Assembly (NCBI RefSeq): GCF_001262715.1
Contig: NZ_CP012328.1
Coordinates: forward strand, 930,001-994,000
Source of the DNA: Spiroplasma turonicum
GTDB lineage: Bacteria > Bacillota_I > Bacilli_A > Mycoplasmatales > Mycoplasmataceae
Direction of reading: 5' to 3'
Length of the DNA stretch: 64,000 nucleotides
Below the pieces are notes generated by a model, which was not told the origin of the DNA, did no database searches, and saw only the letters and a program-made list of their open reading frames with translations. This document shows, in pieces, positions 36,789-47,175 of this stretch. Within the stretch, counting starts at the first letter, position 1. Every line of letters begins with the position of its first letter. A program made the position numbers and the translations under genes.

Positions 36789-37093
36789 TAATTAAACTGA
36801 AATACTTTATGAGCTATAAAATCATTACCATAGTTTTTATTATCAGGATTTGTAAAAGATACGAGTTTCCCTTCAACTCCAATTGTTAATTTATCATAAT
36901 AATCAAATTCATCACCCAATACATTATTTCAAATTTTAACACATATAAAATCTTCTTTAACTTTTGAAGTGCTCAAGGCATTATTTCTTGGAACCCTTAT
37001 TATTAATTTATAAAGCTTTTTGTCTCCATCTTTGGAATTATACACTAATTCTGGGTTTCCTTCCAATTGCCCTAAAATTGTAACATTATTCAT
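36788..37093 (-). CDS. ssb: single-stranded DNA-binding protein, short paralog
   Basis: 101-aa OB-fold protein. MNNVTILGQLEGNPELVYN and ICVKIWNNVLGDEF with LTIGVEGKL are typical for SSB. The acidic C-terminal tail that binds partner proteins is absent, and it lies next to a dprA-like gene rather than with rpsF/rpsR, so this is probably a second SSB used in recombination or uptake and not the replication SSB. Strong GGGAGG ribosome binding site; ATG 37093. One UGA is Trp. Confidence 0.88.
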
Positions 37094-37152
37094 TATTTTA
37101 ACCTCCCATTTAATATATCGATAAGAATATTAAAATAATTCAAAAATATTAA

Positions 37153-37176
37153 AAAAACTTGGAATACCAAGTTTTT
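37153..37176 (-). terminator. terminator of the phosphosugar mutase gene
   Basis: 10-bp stem AAAAACTTGG / CCAAGTTTTT around a 4-nt loop with further T on the minus strand. Confidence 0.9.
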
Positions 37177-37190
37177 CAGTACAACTAAAT

Positions 37191-38873
37191 TTAAATAGAA
37201 AGAATTGTTTTTAAGTTTTGTATTAAGTTTTCACATTTATTTTTAGCATTGTCTAATGAAGAATCTACACATACAAAATATAGTTTAATTTTTGGTTCAG
37301 TACCACTTGGTCTTACAGCAAATCAACTTTTATCTGTAAAGTAAAATTTCAATAAGTTTTGTCCTGGCATATTATAAAGACCATTTAAATAATCTTCAAC
37401 AAACATAACATCAAGATCCCCTATTTTTTCAATATTGTCATATCTCAGTTTTTTCATCAGAGGTTCTACTTTTGATTTAATTTCTGTAATACTAAAATTT
37501 AGGTTTATTGTATGTGTGTAATAATAACCATATTTTTCATATAGATCATTTAATACGTCAATTAAAGTTTTATTATATTTGTTTTTGTAATATCATGCTG
37601 CCTCAGTTAACATCATCGCAGCTTGAATACCATCCTTATCTCTTGTTGAAGAATCAATTACATAACCATAGCTTTCTTCATAAGCAAAAACAAAGTTTAA
37701 ATCTCTTTCTTTTTCTTTTAAAATTTCAGAACCCATTCATTTAAATCCTGTTAATGTTTTAACGATTTTAACATCATAACCTTCACTGGCAATTCTATCT
37801 CCTAAATCACTTGTTACAAAACTAGAATATAATGCAGGGTTTTTAGGCATTGTATTACTTAATTTCATTTGACTTAATTTTCATTCAATTAAAATGGGAC
37901 CTGTTTGATTTCCATCTATTCTAACTCAATTACCATTATGATTTACAGCTATACCAATTCTATCAGCATCAGGATCTTGAATAATTATTAAACTTGCATC
38001 TTTATTTTTTTCTGCATACTTATAAGGATATTTTCATGCTGGTTCAAATTCAGGATTTGGGTTTCCAACATTTTTAAAAGTAGAGTCTTCAAATGAGTGT
38101 TCTTCTACTTCGATAACCTCATAACCATTTTCTCTTAATAATTTTGGACTAAATTCAGAACCAGTTCCGTTTACAGCAGAGTAAATTATTTTAAAATTAT
38201 TTCTATCTTGTTCTTTATAAAATTGTAAATTGTTAATCATTAGACAGTATTCATTTAAAATAGATTTATCAACTGTATATATAAGTTCTAAATCAACTTT
38301 ATAATTTCAATCTAAAATATTTTCAATGTCACTAATGTATTTTGAAATAATCAAAGTATCAGAATCAATTAACTGACATCCGTTTTCATCATATATTTTA
38401 TATCCATTATACTCAGCTGGATTATGGCTAGCAGTAATTACAATACCACCTATTGCATTTAATTTTCTTGTTGCAAAAGATACAACAGGAGTTGGTTTCA
38501 TTTCATTATTTTCAAATAAGTATGCTTTAATTGAAAAACTAGTTAAAATTTCAGCAACTAATTTTGCGAACTCTTTTGAAAACTTTCTATTATCATGACC
38601 AATTACTACTCCTCTTGATAAATCCTGAGGATATTTTTTTAATAAATATCTTGCATAACCGATTGTAACTTCTTTTATTGTGTATTCATTAAAATGTCCT
38701 GGTCCTGCACCTAATATACCTCTAACTCCAGCAGTTCCAAATTCTAATTTATTTTCAAAAGCTACTTTTAATTGTTCATTATTATAATTAATTAATTGAT
38801 TTTTTAATTCTTCAGAAATTGTTTTTGAGTTCATTCATTCTTTATATAGTTCATTTTGTTTATTAAAATTCAT
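37191..38873 (-). CDS. pgcA: phosphoglucomutase / phosphomannomutase
   Basis: 560-aa alpha-D-phosphohexomutase interconverting sugar 1- and 6-phosphates. Catalytic serine in IVITASHNPAEYNGYK, metal-binding loop QDPDADRIGIAV, sugar-binding FAYEESYGY and phosphate-binding RPSGTEPKIKLYF are all in place. ATG 38873 follows an AAGGAG at ideal spacing and gives the normal N-terminus (NELYKEW, LEFGTAGVRG). Seven or more UGA codons are Trp. No stop separates it from the RNase HII frame upstream (see 37191-39494). Confidence 0.96.
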
Positions 38874-39494
38874 TAGTTTCTCCTTAACAAGATACACAGG
38901 TTTATAAGATAATCTATGAATATCTAAAATCCCATAACTTTGTAATGCTTCAATATGTTTTTTTGTACAATAACCTTTATTTTTTATAAAATTATAATTT
39001 GGAAATGAAGTATGATACATATTCATAATTCTATCTCTATAAACTTTTGCAATTATACTTGCACATGCAATAGATAAACTTAAATTATCTCCTTTAATTA
39101 TTTTTAAAAATTTATAATTTTCAATATAAATATCTTCACCATCAATTAGACATAATTCAGGTTTAACTCTAAGTTTTTTAATTGAATCAACCATTCCTAA
39201 TTGACTAGTTTTTTTAGGATTTAATTCATCTACAACCTTTTCATTATACTCACATATTGCAAAAGTTATACAATTATTTATAATTTCTTCATATAAAGAT
39301 TCTCTTTGTTTTTCATTTAATAATTTTGAATCTTTTATTAATGGATTAAAATAATTAGGTTTTAATATGACTGATGCCACAACAATTGGACCAGCCATTG
39401 CGCCACGCCCTACCTCATCACTTCCAGATATTAATTCTACATTATTTATTTCTTTTATATTTTTATCAAATAAAAATCTAGAGTTATTTATCAT
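37191..39494 (-). CDS. rnhB: ribonuclease HII in one continuous frame with phosphosugar mutase
   Basis: RNase HII removes ribonucleotides and RNA primers from DNA. Its domain is the first 207 or so residues: SGSDEVGRGAMAGPIVVASVIL (the DEVGRG active-site motif), KDSKLL, CLIDGED and the late ACASIIAKVYRD. After HRLSYKPVYLVKEKL there is no stop: the frame goes straight into the ATG of the phosphosugar mutase and the only TGA nearby (38835-38837) is that enzyme's Trp. So the annotated frame is 767 aa. A separate mutase from the internal ribosome binding site is likely; whether RNase HII alone is ever released is unclear. Confidence 0.8.
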
Positions 39495-40447
39495 TCAACA
39501 GTTAAGTCACTTTCAGTAGTTTTATCAATATCTATGTCATCCAGTGTTAAAGAATTTATTTCAACGACTTCTATTGGTTTTTCAAAAGATAGTTCTCCTA
39601 GTTTACAACCAATTACATCATTAATAAATCAAATAATTGCTCTGTCAATGTCATATATATCGTCTACAATAAGGTAATTATTTTTTATAGCTATTTGTTC
39701 AAAGATTTTATATGTATCATCATAATTTATTGGTCTTAAAGCAATATTTTTAATGTTATATTTATTTTCAATTAATGAAGGATAACTATTATAAATATAC
39801 CTCATAATTTTAGTTGCAAATCTTTCCTTAGGAACAAGATCTAATTTAACAGAGTTTATTGCAACACAATTACAAGCCACAGTTTCATTTTCAAACTTTG
39901 AAGGCAATAAACCTGGGGTATCAATAATGTTAATGTTATTAGTTAGATTGAATCTTTGAAGCCCTCTAGTTAAACCTGGTTTATTTCCGACTTTTGCAGT
40001 TTTGCCTTTAGCTAATTTGGTTATAAAAGTTGATTTTCCAACATTTGGAATTCCAACTACCATAACATTTAATTGAGGGTTTTCAATTCCTTTATTTTTT
40101 TGTTTTAATTGAGTTTCAATTGTTATTTCATTAATTTTTTTTATTATATCTTTGACTATGTCAGAGTTTTTATTCTTAATAAAATAAGTAGGAGTATTTG
40201 TTTGTTTATAATAATCATTTCATAAATTTGTGACTCCCTTGTCGGCTATATCACATTTTGTAAAAACTAATAATTTAGTTTTTTTAGCTAATAATTTTTT
40301 TAACAGTGGATTTTGTGAAGAATACGGTGCCCTTACATCTACAATTTCGATAACTAGATCAATTATTGGTAAAGTAGCTTCAATGTCTTTAATTGTTTTA
40401 TTCATATGACCAGGGAATCAATTAAAACTTGCTTTTTCTTTATTCAT
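39488..40447 (-). CDS. rbgA: ribosome biogenesis GTPase RbgA (YlqF)
   Basis: 319-aa circularly permuted GTPase for late 50S assembly. N-terminal NWFPGHMNKT, then the permuted G motifs FTKCDIAD (G4) before VVGIPNVGKST (G1) and DTPGLL (G3), with a C-terminal helical ANTAR-like region. Three UGA codons are Trp, including that of NWFPGHM. Start ATG 40447 behind AGAGG. It overlaps rnhB by 7 nt, the usual Firmicutes pairing rbgA-rnhB. Confidence 0.96.
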
Positions 40448-40455
40448 ACATACCT

Positions 40456-40920
40456 CTATTTATGATATTTTTGATTATTAATTATTTTAAATGCTCTATA
40501 AATTTGTTCTAATAAAACAACTCTAATCAATTGATGAGCAAGTGTAATTTTACCAAAACTAATCTTATTTTTGTAGTTTTTCTTAAAATTATCACTAAAA
40601 CCATCACTTGGTCCGATTATGAAACATAATTTCCCACTTTTTAATGAAAAATTATTTCTTATAATTTCAGCAAAGTTTAGTGAATCAACTTGTTTTGATG
40701 ATATATCTAGCAAATATATATCGTAGTCTTTTAATTTAGATATACGTTCACTAATATTATATTCATTTTTATTCATATTATCTTTTATATTTCCAAAATC
40801 TAATTCTTTAATTTCAATTAAATCAATTTGGTCAAATAATTTTATTTTTTTTAAATAAAAATCATTAATTATTTCATATTCTTTACTAGTTTTGTTAAAA
40901 TATATCAATTTTATTGGCAT
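40456..40920 (-). CDS. rlmH: 23S rRNA pseudouridine methyltransferase RlmH
   Basis: 154-aa SPOUT methyltransferase acting on pseudouridine 1915 of 23S rRNA. Conserved FIIGPSDGFSD (SAM-binding knot) and the C-terminal ISFGKITLAHQLIRVVLLEQIYRAF are present. Full length without any UGA. Start ATG 40920 with AGGAGAA. It lies 8 nt from rbgA, so the two ribosome maturation enzymes share a transcript. Confidence 0.97.
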   Translation of the reverse strand: MPIKLIYFNKTSKEYEIINDFYLKKIKLFDQIDLIEIKELDFGNIKDNMNKNEYNISERISKLKDYDIYLLDISSKQVDSLNFAEIIRNNFSLKSGKLCFIIGPSDGFSDNFKKNYKNKISFGKITLAHQLIRVVLLEQIYRAFKIINNQKYHK

Positions 40921-41006
40921 GTTTCTCCTTATTTATTATCTAAAACTATATAAAAACAAATGAATAATATGGTAAAATATTTAAAAGATTTTGGGAGACA
41001 GAAGAG

Positions 41007-41912
41007 ATGGCAGCAGAGAAAAAACACTTTCAATCAATTCTTGACTATAGACCACAATTTGAAAATATTATTGACGCTTTAGTTCCAGATATTCAATTTT
41101 CTTATTCAGCTATTATGAATAATACCACAATTCAAACATATTTTAATATGTTGTCAATGGAATACTATGGTTATGAATATTTTCAAATAATGAGGTTAAA
41201 TAAGTTAGAATTTAAATTAAATGATAGAACATTAAATCTTACAGTTTTAGAAATGGTTTATAACATTTTACTTCAAATTATTGATAGAAAATGAAGATAT
41301 TCAGAATATATTGCATATGATATGTATATCTTACCTTTAAGAATTAGAAAATACATAAATGCTATGAATTATAGATTTATTGAAACTGAAACAGCAAATC
41401 AAAAACCAATTTTTAAATTAGTAAGTCAAGAAACAAGGGTTTTAATTGAAGATTTAGTAGATCAATTTCAAGATGATAGACTTAATAATATCATAGGTCA
41501 GTTTAGAGCTTGTGCACCTCATGAATTAGAACAAAAATTGATTCTATTTAAAAACTTATTAGCATTTGTTTATGAAGGTAAAACAATTGTAAACCAAAGA
41601 TTTGGTCAAACATTTTCAGAAATTTATTATAAAGACGTTTATGCATTAGAAACTATCAAGTCTGATTCAATGACTACAAAAGATAAAAAATTTGTATCTA
41701 AAGTTATAGATGAAGTTTTCAATATTTCAATAATTGTAATTTTATTAATGTCTGATTCAATGAAAACAGGAATATGAAAAAAAGTAATTGAAAAAGAAAA
41801 AAGAAGAGTTGAAATGGAAATGACAAGAAAAGCCATAGAAGATGCCAACAGAAGATTAGAAGCTATTGCTCAAAAAGAAAAAGAAGTGCAAAAATTAGAA
41901 ACAAAAAAATAA
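41007..41912 (+). CDS. hypothetical protein with coiled-coil tail
   Basis: 301-aa soluble protein on the plus strand starting MAAEKKHFQSILDYRPQFE. Mixed helical core (about residues 1-250) followed by a highly charged Lys/Glu/Arg coiled coil (residues 255-301, MTRKAIEDANRRLEAIAQKEK). Two UGA codons are Trp. GGGAG and AGAAGAG upstream of the ATG. It has its own terminator, shared with the SDR gene coming from the other side. No family recognised. Confidence 0.75.
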
Positions 41913-41935
41913 TCATTTAATGATTATTTTTTTTA
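41903..41935. terminator. bidirectional terminator
   Basis: 13-bp stem AAAAAAATAATCA / TGATTATTTTTTT around 5 nt, overlapping the stop codons of both converging genes. Confidence 0.9.
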
Positions 41936-42655
41936 TATTGGTTGACTAGTTGAACTTAATACGATTTCTTTTAAAGAAACCTCTTGTGGTAATTCATATG
42001 CATAAATTATAATTTTTGCTACATGTTCTGATGTTAAACCATTATTATATTTCTTTTTAATTTCAATATAATTTTCAAGAACTTCTTTGTTTTTAGTTGT
42101 AGATAATAAATTAGTATCTACAATAGCTGGTGCAATTGTAAGTACTCTTACATTAAATTGAGCTAATTCACGGCGTGACTGTTCACTAATTGCATGAACT
42201 GCAAATTTTGTTCCATTGTAGATTGCTCTATTTTCACTTGTCCATCTACCTGCGACTGAACTAATATTTATTATAGTACCAGTTTTTCTATTTTTCATGT
42301 CATTAATAACACAATTCATGCCATTTAAAACACCTTTAATATTTATATCAATCATTTCGTGTTGGGTTTCAATATCAAGGTTGTATATTTTATCAAGTGG
42401 CATTATACCAGCATTATTAACTAATAAATCAACTTTTAAATTGAAAAATGATTCTGCTTCTATTATTGCATTTTTAAAATCTTTAAGGTTTTTTACATCA
42501 ACACTTTTACACATACAATTATCTAAACCTAGGTCTTCAATTAAGTTTACTCTCCTAGCCAAAAGTAAAAGCTTATATCCTTTTTTATTTAACTGAATTG
42601 CTAGTTCTTTTCCTATACCACTTGATGCGCCTGTTATAACAATTAATTTATCCAT
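41933..42655 (-). CDS. short-chain dehydrogenase/reductase (SDR)
   Basis: 240-aa classical SDR using NAD(P)H. Cofactor motif TGASSGIGKELA, NNAG in LLVNNAGIMPL, and the catalytic Ser and Tyr-x3-Lys in INISSVAGRW and YNGTKF. The start is ATG 42655, correctly spaced behind GGAGG, not the ATG four codons upstream. Substrate unknown; similar Mollicutes genes are annotated only as oxidoreductases. Its terminator is shared with the 41007 gene. Confidence 0.92.
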   Translation of the reverse strand: MDKLIVITGASSGIGKELAIQLNKKGYKLLLLARRVNLIEDLGLDNCMCKSVDVKNLKDFKNAIIEAESFFNLKVDLLVNNAGIMPLDKIYNLDIETQHEMIDINIKGVLNGMNCVINDMKNRKTGTIINISSVAGRWTSENRAIYNGTKFAVHAISEQSRRELAQFNVRVLTIAPAIVDTNLLSTTKNKEVLENYIEIKKKYNNGLTSEHVAKIIIYAYELPQEVSLKEIVLSSTSQPI

Positions 42656-42689
42656 AATAACCTCCATTAAATATATTTTAATTTTTTTT

Positions 42690-42719
42690 TTAAAAAAATA
42701 AAGACTTGATTGTCTTTAT
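42690..42719 (-). terminator. ffh terminator
   Basis: 8-bp stem ATAAAGAC / GTCTTTAT with a 6-nt loop and a run of T on the minus strand; overlaps the ffh stop. Confidence 0.85.
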
Positions 42720-44068
42720 CTAAATTTATTAAATCCACCACCAAAATTAGGCATTTTTCCTGATTTTAATTGTTTAGCCATTTCTAATACTTGTTTTTTA
42801 CCTTTATCAAACTGATTAAGTAAATCATTATATTCCTTTTCACTACGACCAGAACCTTTTAAAATTCTTTGCTTTCTGGTTATAGCTTTTAATACTCTTG
42901 GTTCACGTCTTTCTTTTAAGGTCATTGAATTCATAAGTATTTTTGCAACAATTAATCTCTCTTGTGCTTGATTAACTTGTTGTTCTGATACTTTGCCATT
43001 CATACCAGGCATCATTTTCATTATTCCGCCAATATTACCCATTTTTGCAACTTGCTCTAATTGGTTTCTTAAATCTTCTAAATCAAATTGACCAGCAAAC
43101 ATTCTTTTCATGGTTTTTTCCATGGTTCTTTGATCAACAACATCAGCTGCTTTTTCGAATAATGTTTCTACATCACCCATACCAAGGATTCTGTCTGCCA
43201 TCCTTTTAGGGTGAAATTCTGCCAATGCAGAAATACCTTCACCTTCACCTATAAATTTAATAGGTAACTTTGTTATGTGACTAATTGAAAGAGTAGCACC
43301 ACCTCTAGCATCACCATCTAATTTAGTAACTATAACACCAGATAATTTTAATAGTTTATCAAACTCTTGGGTAACATTAATTATATCTTGTCCTGTCATA
43401 CCATCAACAGTTAATATAATTTCAGTAGGTGAAACCTCTTTTCTTATATTATTTAATTCTTTCATTAATTGTTTATCAATTTGTAGTCTACCAGCAGTAT
43501 CTAATATAATAACATCAAAATCATTTTTATCAGCATAATCTAATGCTTGTTTTGCAGTTTTAACAGGGTCTTGTTTACCTTTTTCAAAAACTTCAAGACC
43601 ATTTTTTTCTCCTAACTCAACAAGTTGATCAATAGCACCTGGTCTATATATATCTAAAGCAACTAATAATGTTCTTTTTTTATGTTTTTTTGATATTAAG
43701 TTAGACAACTTCCCAGCTGTTGTTGTTTTACCAGCACCTTGTAATCCAACCATCATAATTACTGAAGGTTTTTTATTGATTTCAATTGGTTTATTTACTT
43801 TTCCAAGTATTTCAACAAGTTCATCATGAACAAGTTTAACCATTTGTTGGTCAGCTCTAACACCTTGTTCTATATATTGACCTACTGCTTTTTCTTCAAT
43901 GTTTTTAATTAAAGTTTTAACTACATCAACATTTACGTCAGCTTCAAGAAATGCTAATCTTATTTCACGAAGTACATCTTTAATATTTTCTTCATTAAGA
44001 GTCGATTTTTTTAAATTTTTTTCAATCGACTTTTTCATTCTATTGGCTAAAAAATCTCCAAATCCCAT
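42716..44068 (-). CDS. ffh: signal recognition particle protein Ffh
   Basis: 450-aa GTPase that targets membrane proteins to the translocon together with SRP RNA. N domain, then the G domain with MVGLQGAGKTTTAGKL, LDIYRPGAIDQL, DTAGR and TKLDGDARGGA, and the Met-rich M domain (MKMMPGMNGK, TRKQRILKGSGRS). No UGA codon needed. Start ATG 44068 with AGGAGAA. Preceded 39 nt upstream by rny. Confidence 0.98.
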   Translation of the reverse strand: MGFGDFLANRMKKSIEKNLKKSTLNEENIKDVLREIRLAFLEADVNVDVVKTLIKNIEEKAVGQYIEQGVRADQQMVKLVHDELVEILGKVNKPIEINKKPSVIMMVGLQGAGKTTTAGKLSNLISKKHKKRTLLVALDIYRPGAIDQLVELGEKNGLEVFEKGKQDPVKTAKQALDYADKNDFDVIILDTAGRLQIDKQLMKELNNIRKEVSPTEIILTVDGMTGQDIINVTQEFDKLLKLSGVIVTKLDGDARGGATLSISHITKLPIKFIGEGEGISALAEFHPKRMADRILGMGDVETLFEKAADVVDQRTMEKTMKRMFAGQFDLEDLRNQLEQVAKMGNIGGIMKMMPGMNGKVSEQQVNQAQERLIVAKILMNSMTLKERREPRVLKAITRKQRILKGSGRSEKEYNDLLNQFDKGKKQVLEMAKQLKSGKMPNFGGGFNKFR

Positions 44069-44107
44069 ATTATTCTCCTACTTTAAAATTATAACATACA
44101 TATTTTA

Positions 44108-45649
44108 CTAGATTTTTAATGACTCTCTTTTCTCTCTTATAATAGTTAAGGTTATTTCACCAGGAGTTTTATTAATTTTATTAATCTTATCTTTTAAATT
44201 AATAATTAATTTTTTTAAATGATAATCATCAACTAAATTAGGATTAACTATTACCCTTATTTGTCTACCTGATTGAAGAACATATGCTTTTGAAACACCT
44301 TGTTCAGATAAGCATACTTTTTCTAATTCATCCATTCTGATAAAATAATCTTTTGCATCATTATTTCTTGCCCCTGGTCTCGCTGCGCTTATACCATCAG
44401 CAATTGCTACAATTTCTGCATATACTGATTCTTTTTCAACATCATCATGATGAGAGTGAAGTGCATTAATTATAATATTATTCATATTATATTTTTTTAA
44501 AATTTCTACACCTAAACTAACATGGCTTCCTTCTTCTTCAAAATCCACAGCTTTACCAATATCATGAAGTAATCCAGCTATAAGTGCAGTCTCCTTATTT
44601 AAGTCTAATTTGCTTGCTATCTCTTTTGAAATTCTAGCAACTTCAATTGAATGTTGCAATACATTTTGACCATAACTTTGTCTATACTTTAATTTACCAA
44701 GTAATTTTATTATTTCATTTGGAAATTTATTAATAAGATTTAAATCCTCTACAACTTTAAAACCAGTTTCATCAAAGTTCTTTTCAAGTTTTTCTGATTG
44801 AATAATTATTTGTTCTTCAATTGATGCTGGCTGTATTCTACCAATTTTTATAAGTTGTTTTAGTGACATATAGGCGATTTCTCTTCTAATAGGGTTAAAA
44901 GATGAAATTACAATTCTATTAGGTGTTTCATCAACTATAATATCTACACCACAATACAATTGAAATGTTTTTATATTTCTTCCTTCTTTACCAATTATTT
45001 TACCTTTTCAACTATCATCTTCTAATTCAAAGATTGTTGTATTTTTGTCTGATGTAACTTCTATATTACATTTTTGCATTGCATCAACAAGTATTTTAGT
45101 TGCAACTTCTTTAGATTTGAATCTAATCATTTCTTGTTTTTCTTTTATTTTTTCTGACAATTCTAAAAAATAATTTTCTTCAACAAAATTTAATAGTTCA
45201 TTTTTAGCATCTTCTTTTGTAAAACCACTTACTTTTTCAAGTAATGAAACTAGTTTTTTTTCTTTTAATAGTAATTCATTTCTAATATTATTAATATTAA
45301 TTTTCTCTTCTAAAATAAACTGTTTATTACTATTTAAGTCTTCTAGTTTTAATAAAATTTCATTATGTTGGGTTTCAATTTGTTGCTCTTTAAACAGCAA
45401 TTCATTTTCTCTTAAATGAAGTTTGTTTTTTGCTTCAAACTTTAGTTGTGATGCTTCATGTTTTGCTTCTGCTATAATTTTTAATTTTATATCTTTAGCT
45501 TCGTCTTTTGCTTTTTGTATTACATATTTACGGCGACGAGAATTTAATAGTACTGTTATACTAATTACTAATGCAATTAGAATTAACATCAATATTATAA
45601 TTACCATAATATATGTTTCTTCTCTACTAATTATGTTTGCTTCAGGCAT
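44108..45649 (-). CDS. rny: ribonuclease Y
   Basis: 513-aa membrane-anchored endoribonuclease that starts mRNA decay. One N-terminal helix (about residues 15-36), a long coiled coil (40-195), a KH domain with GKEG (about 218) and an HD domain with LLHDIGKA and HSHHDD. One UGA (Trp) just before the KH GxxG joins the halves. Start ATG 45649 with GGAGAT. A perfect palindrome sits in its promoter region. Confidence 0.97.
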
Positions 45650-45678
45650 TGTATCTCCAATCCTATAAAGCGTGGATA

Positions 45679-45697
45679 TTGTAATTAATAATTACAA
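45679..45697. promoter_or_regulatory. palindrome in the rny promoter region
   Basis: TTGTAATT-AAT-AATTACAA, a perfect 8-bp inverted repeat directly after a TATAAT on the minus strand. The position suits an operator; no repressor is identified. Confidence 0.35.
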
Positions 45698-45709
45698 CAT
45701 TATAATTTT

Positions 45710-47160
45710 ACATTATTTTACTAATATATGAAATATATGTTTATAAGAAATAATAAGGGGAACGCTATTTATAATAAATTGAAAACTTACTCAAAATTTC
45801 TAGAAAATAAATTAGTTAATTATGTTATGAATAGTAATTTATTATTTCACAAGATTATAATAATCTTGTAGATAAGTATGAAAAAAGCTATTTAAAAAAT
45901 TATAATTAAAAATTTATTAAATATGATAAGAAATTGGTTACAAAAAAAAGTTAGGAAATATCAAAAAATTTAGTATGTTCTGAGACATACACTTATAGAA
46001 AATTAAAAATATAAAGCGATTGAACTAAAAACTTTTATTCATAAAAATACTGGTTAAATATCATTAACTCCATTAAGTCTACAAAAAAGTAAGTTTTTTT
46101 CAAAGGTAATAGAAATTATTATGGTTTTTGAAACGCAAATGTAAAACTAAATAAGTTAGTCAACGAAAAAACTAAAAAATTAAAATAAATCTTTGTTTAA
46201 GTGTTTAAAAAAGTTATCAATTAGAAAAGAGAAATTTAGTTCTAAGACAAGCGACAACACCAAAAAGAGAAAAGAATTTATTTATGATAAAACTTTGAAA
46301 CGAGAATTAATTAAGTGCTGTAATGCCATTATTACATTTTATTACACTTTCATGTCGACCAAATATTCAGATGAGATTTTAGCAAGAATATACCACAAAT
46401 ATTTATCACAAATATATTAAGGTAATCTTGTTAATTATGAGTAACTTTAAAAAATTTTACTAAAAATAGAAATGTTTTTATCTTTAAACTAAAAAGAATT
46501 TTAAGATAATATGGGTTCTAATACTCAACTGAAATTTATTTAACATTATTTAAAAAATACAACAAAAACATTTTTAATATATCGGGAAAATGTTTTAATG
46601 GAATGAAATTCAGTCACAATTCAAATAATATAACAACAAAGAATTACATTGGTAAATTTAAAATATTAAAGAGTTGAATGCTTATTTATCATATCTAATC
46701 CGAATATTTAATATAAAAATAATACTAAATGTATATGATTTAACAGAAAGTCATAATTTAATTTTTATATAAGCTAAAATATATTAAACAATGGTTTAAG
46801 AATAAGTTATGGTATTTAAAATTAATAGTAATTAATGGTTTAGATCCAAAATATTTAAAATCAAAAACAAATTTAATTGCCACAAAACCAAAAAAGAGCA
46901 AGCTATATAAATGATTATGACATGATTTATTTAGTTAGATGAAACTTAATCACGATAGGTTAAATTATAATATTTTAAGATATTAAAACTCATATTACAC
47001 AAAAAAACTAAAGTACCCAATGTAAGCAACCAAGAAAATATTGTAATAAGTATTTTAATAACAAAAAAAAGGAATATTATACTATCAATTACATTATTGA
47101 CATAGTTTTAAAATTTATCATTAAAAAAGTGGACTCTAACAAATCAGTTATGTAAAATAT
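45710..47160. other. decayed, probably formerly coding DNA
   Basis: About 1.45 kb on the left of the peptide cluster without any intact gene. Short plus-strand stretches keep protein-like composition but are broken by TAA/TAG every 20-60 codons, for example 46193-46420 (containing KKRKEFIYDKTLKRELIKCC) and around 46560-46700 and 46830-46930 (containing KSKTNLIATKPKKSKLYKW). I cannot assign a parent family; a lost mobile element or older cluster genes are both possible. A TTGACA at 47097-47102 may be the -35 box for the cluster. Confidence 0.45.
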
Positions 47161-47175
47161 ATTTAGGTGATATCA

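Noticed and set aside
38835-38837. TGA as the stop of rnhB
   Set aside because: It codes for the Trp in NELYKEW, conserved near the N-terminus of phosphosugar mutases, and the genome uses UGA as Trp everywhere.
42656-42667. ATG four codons upstream as SDR start
   Set aside because: That ATG contains the GGAGG ribosome binding site for the ATG at 42655 and would add residues not typical of SDRs.
46193-46420. 75-aa plus-strand frame in the decayed region
   Set aside because: No ribosome binding site and stops close on both sides; treated as a remnant.
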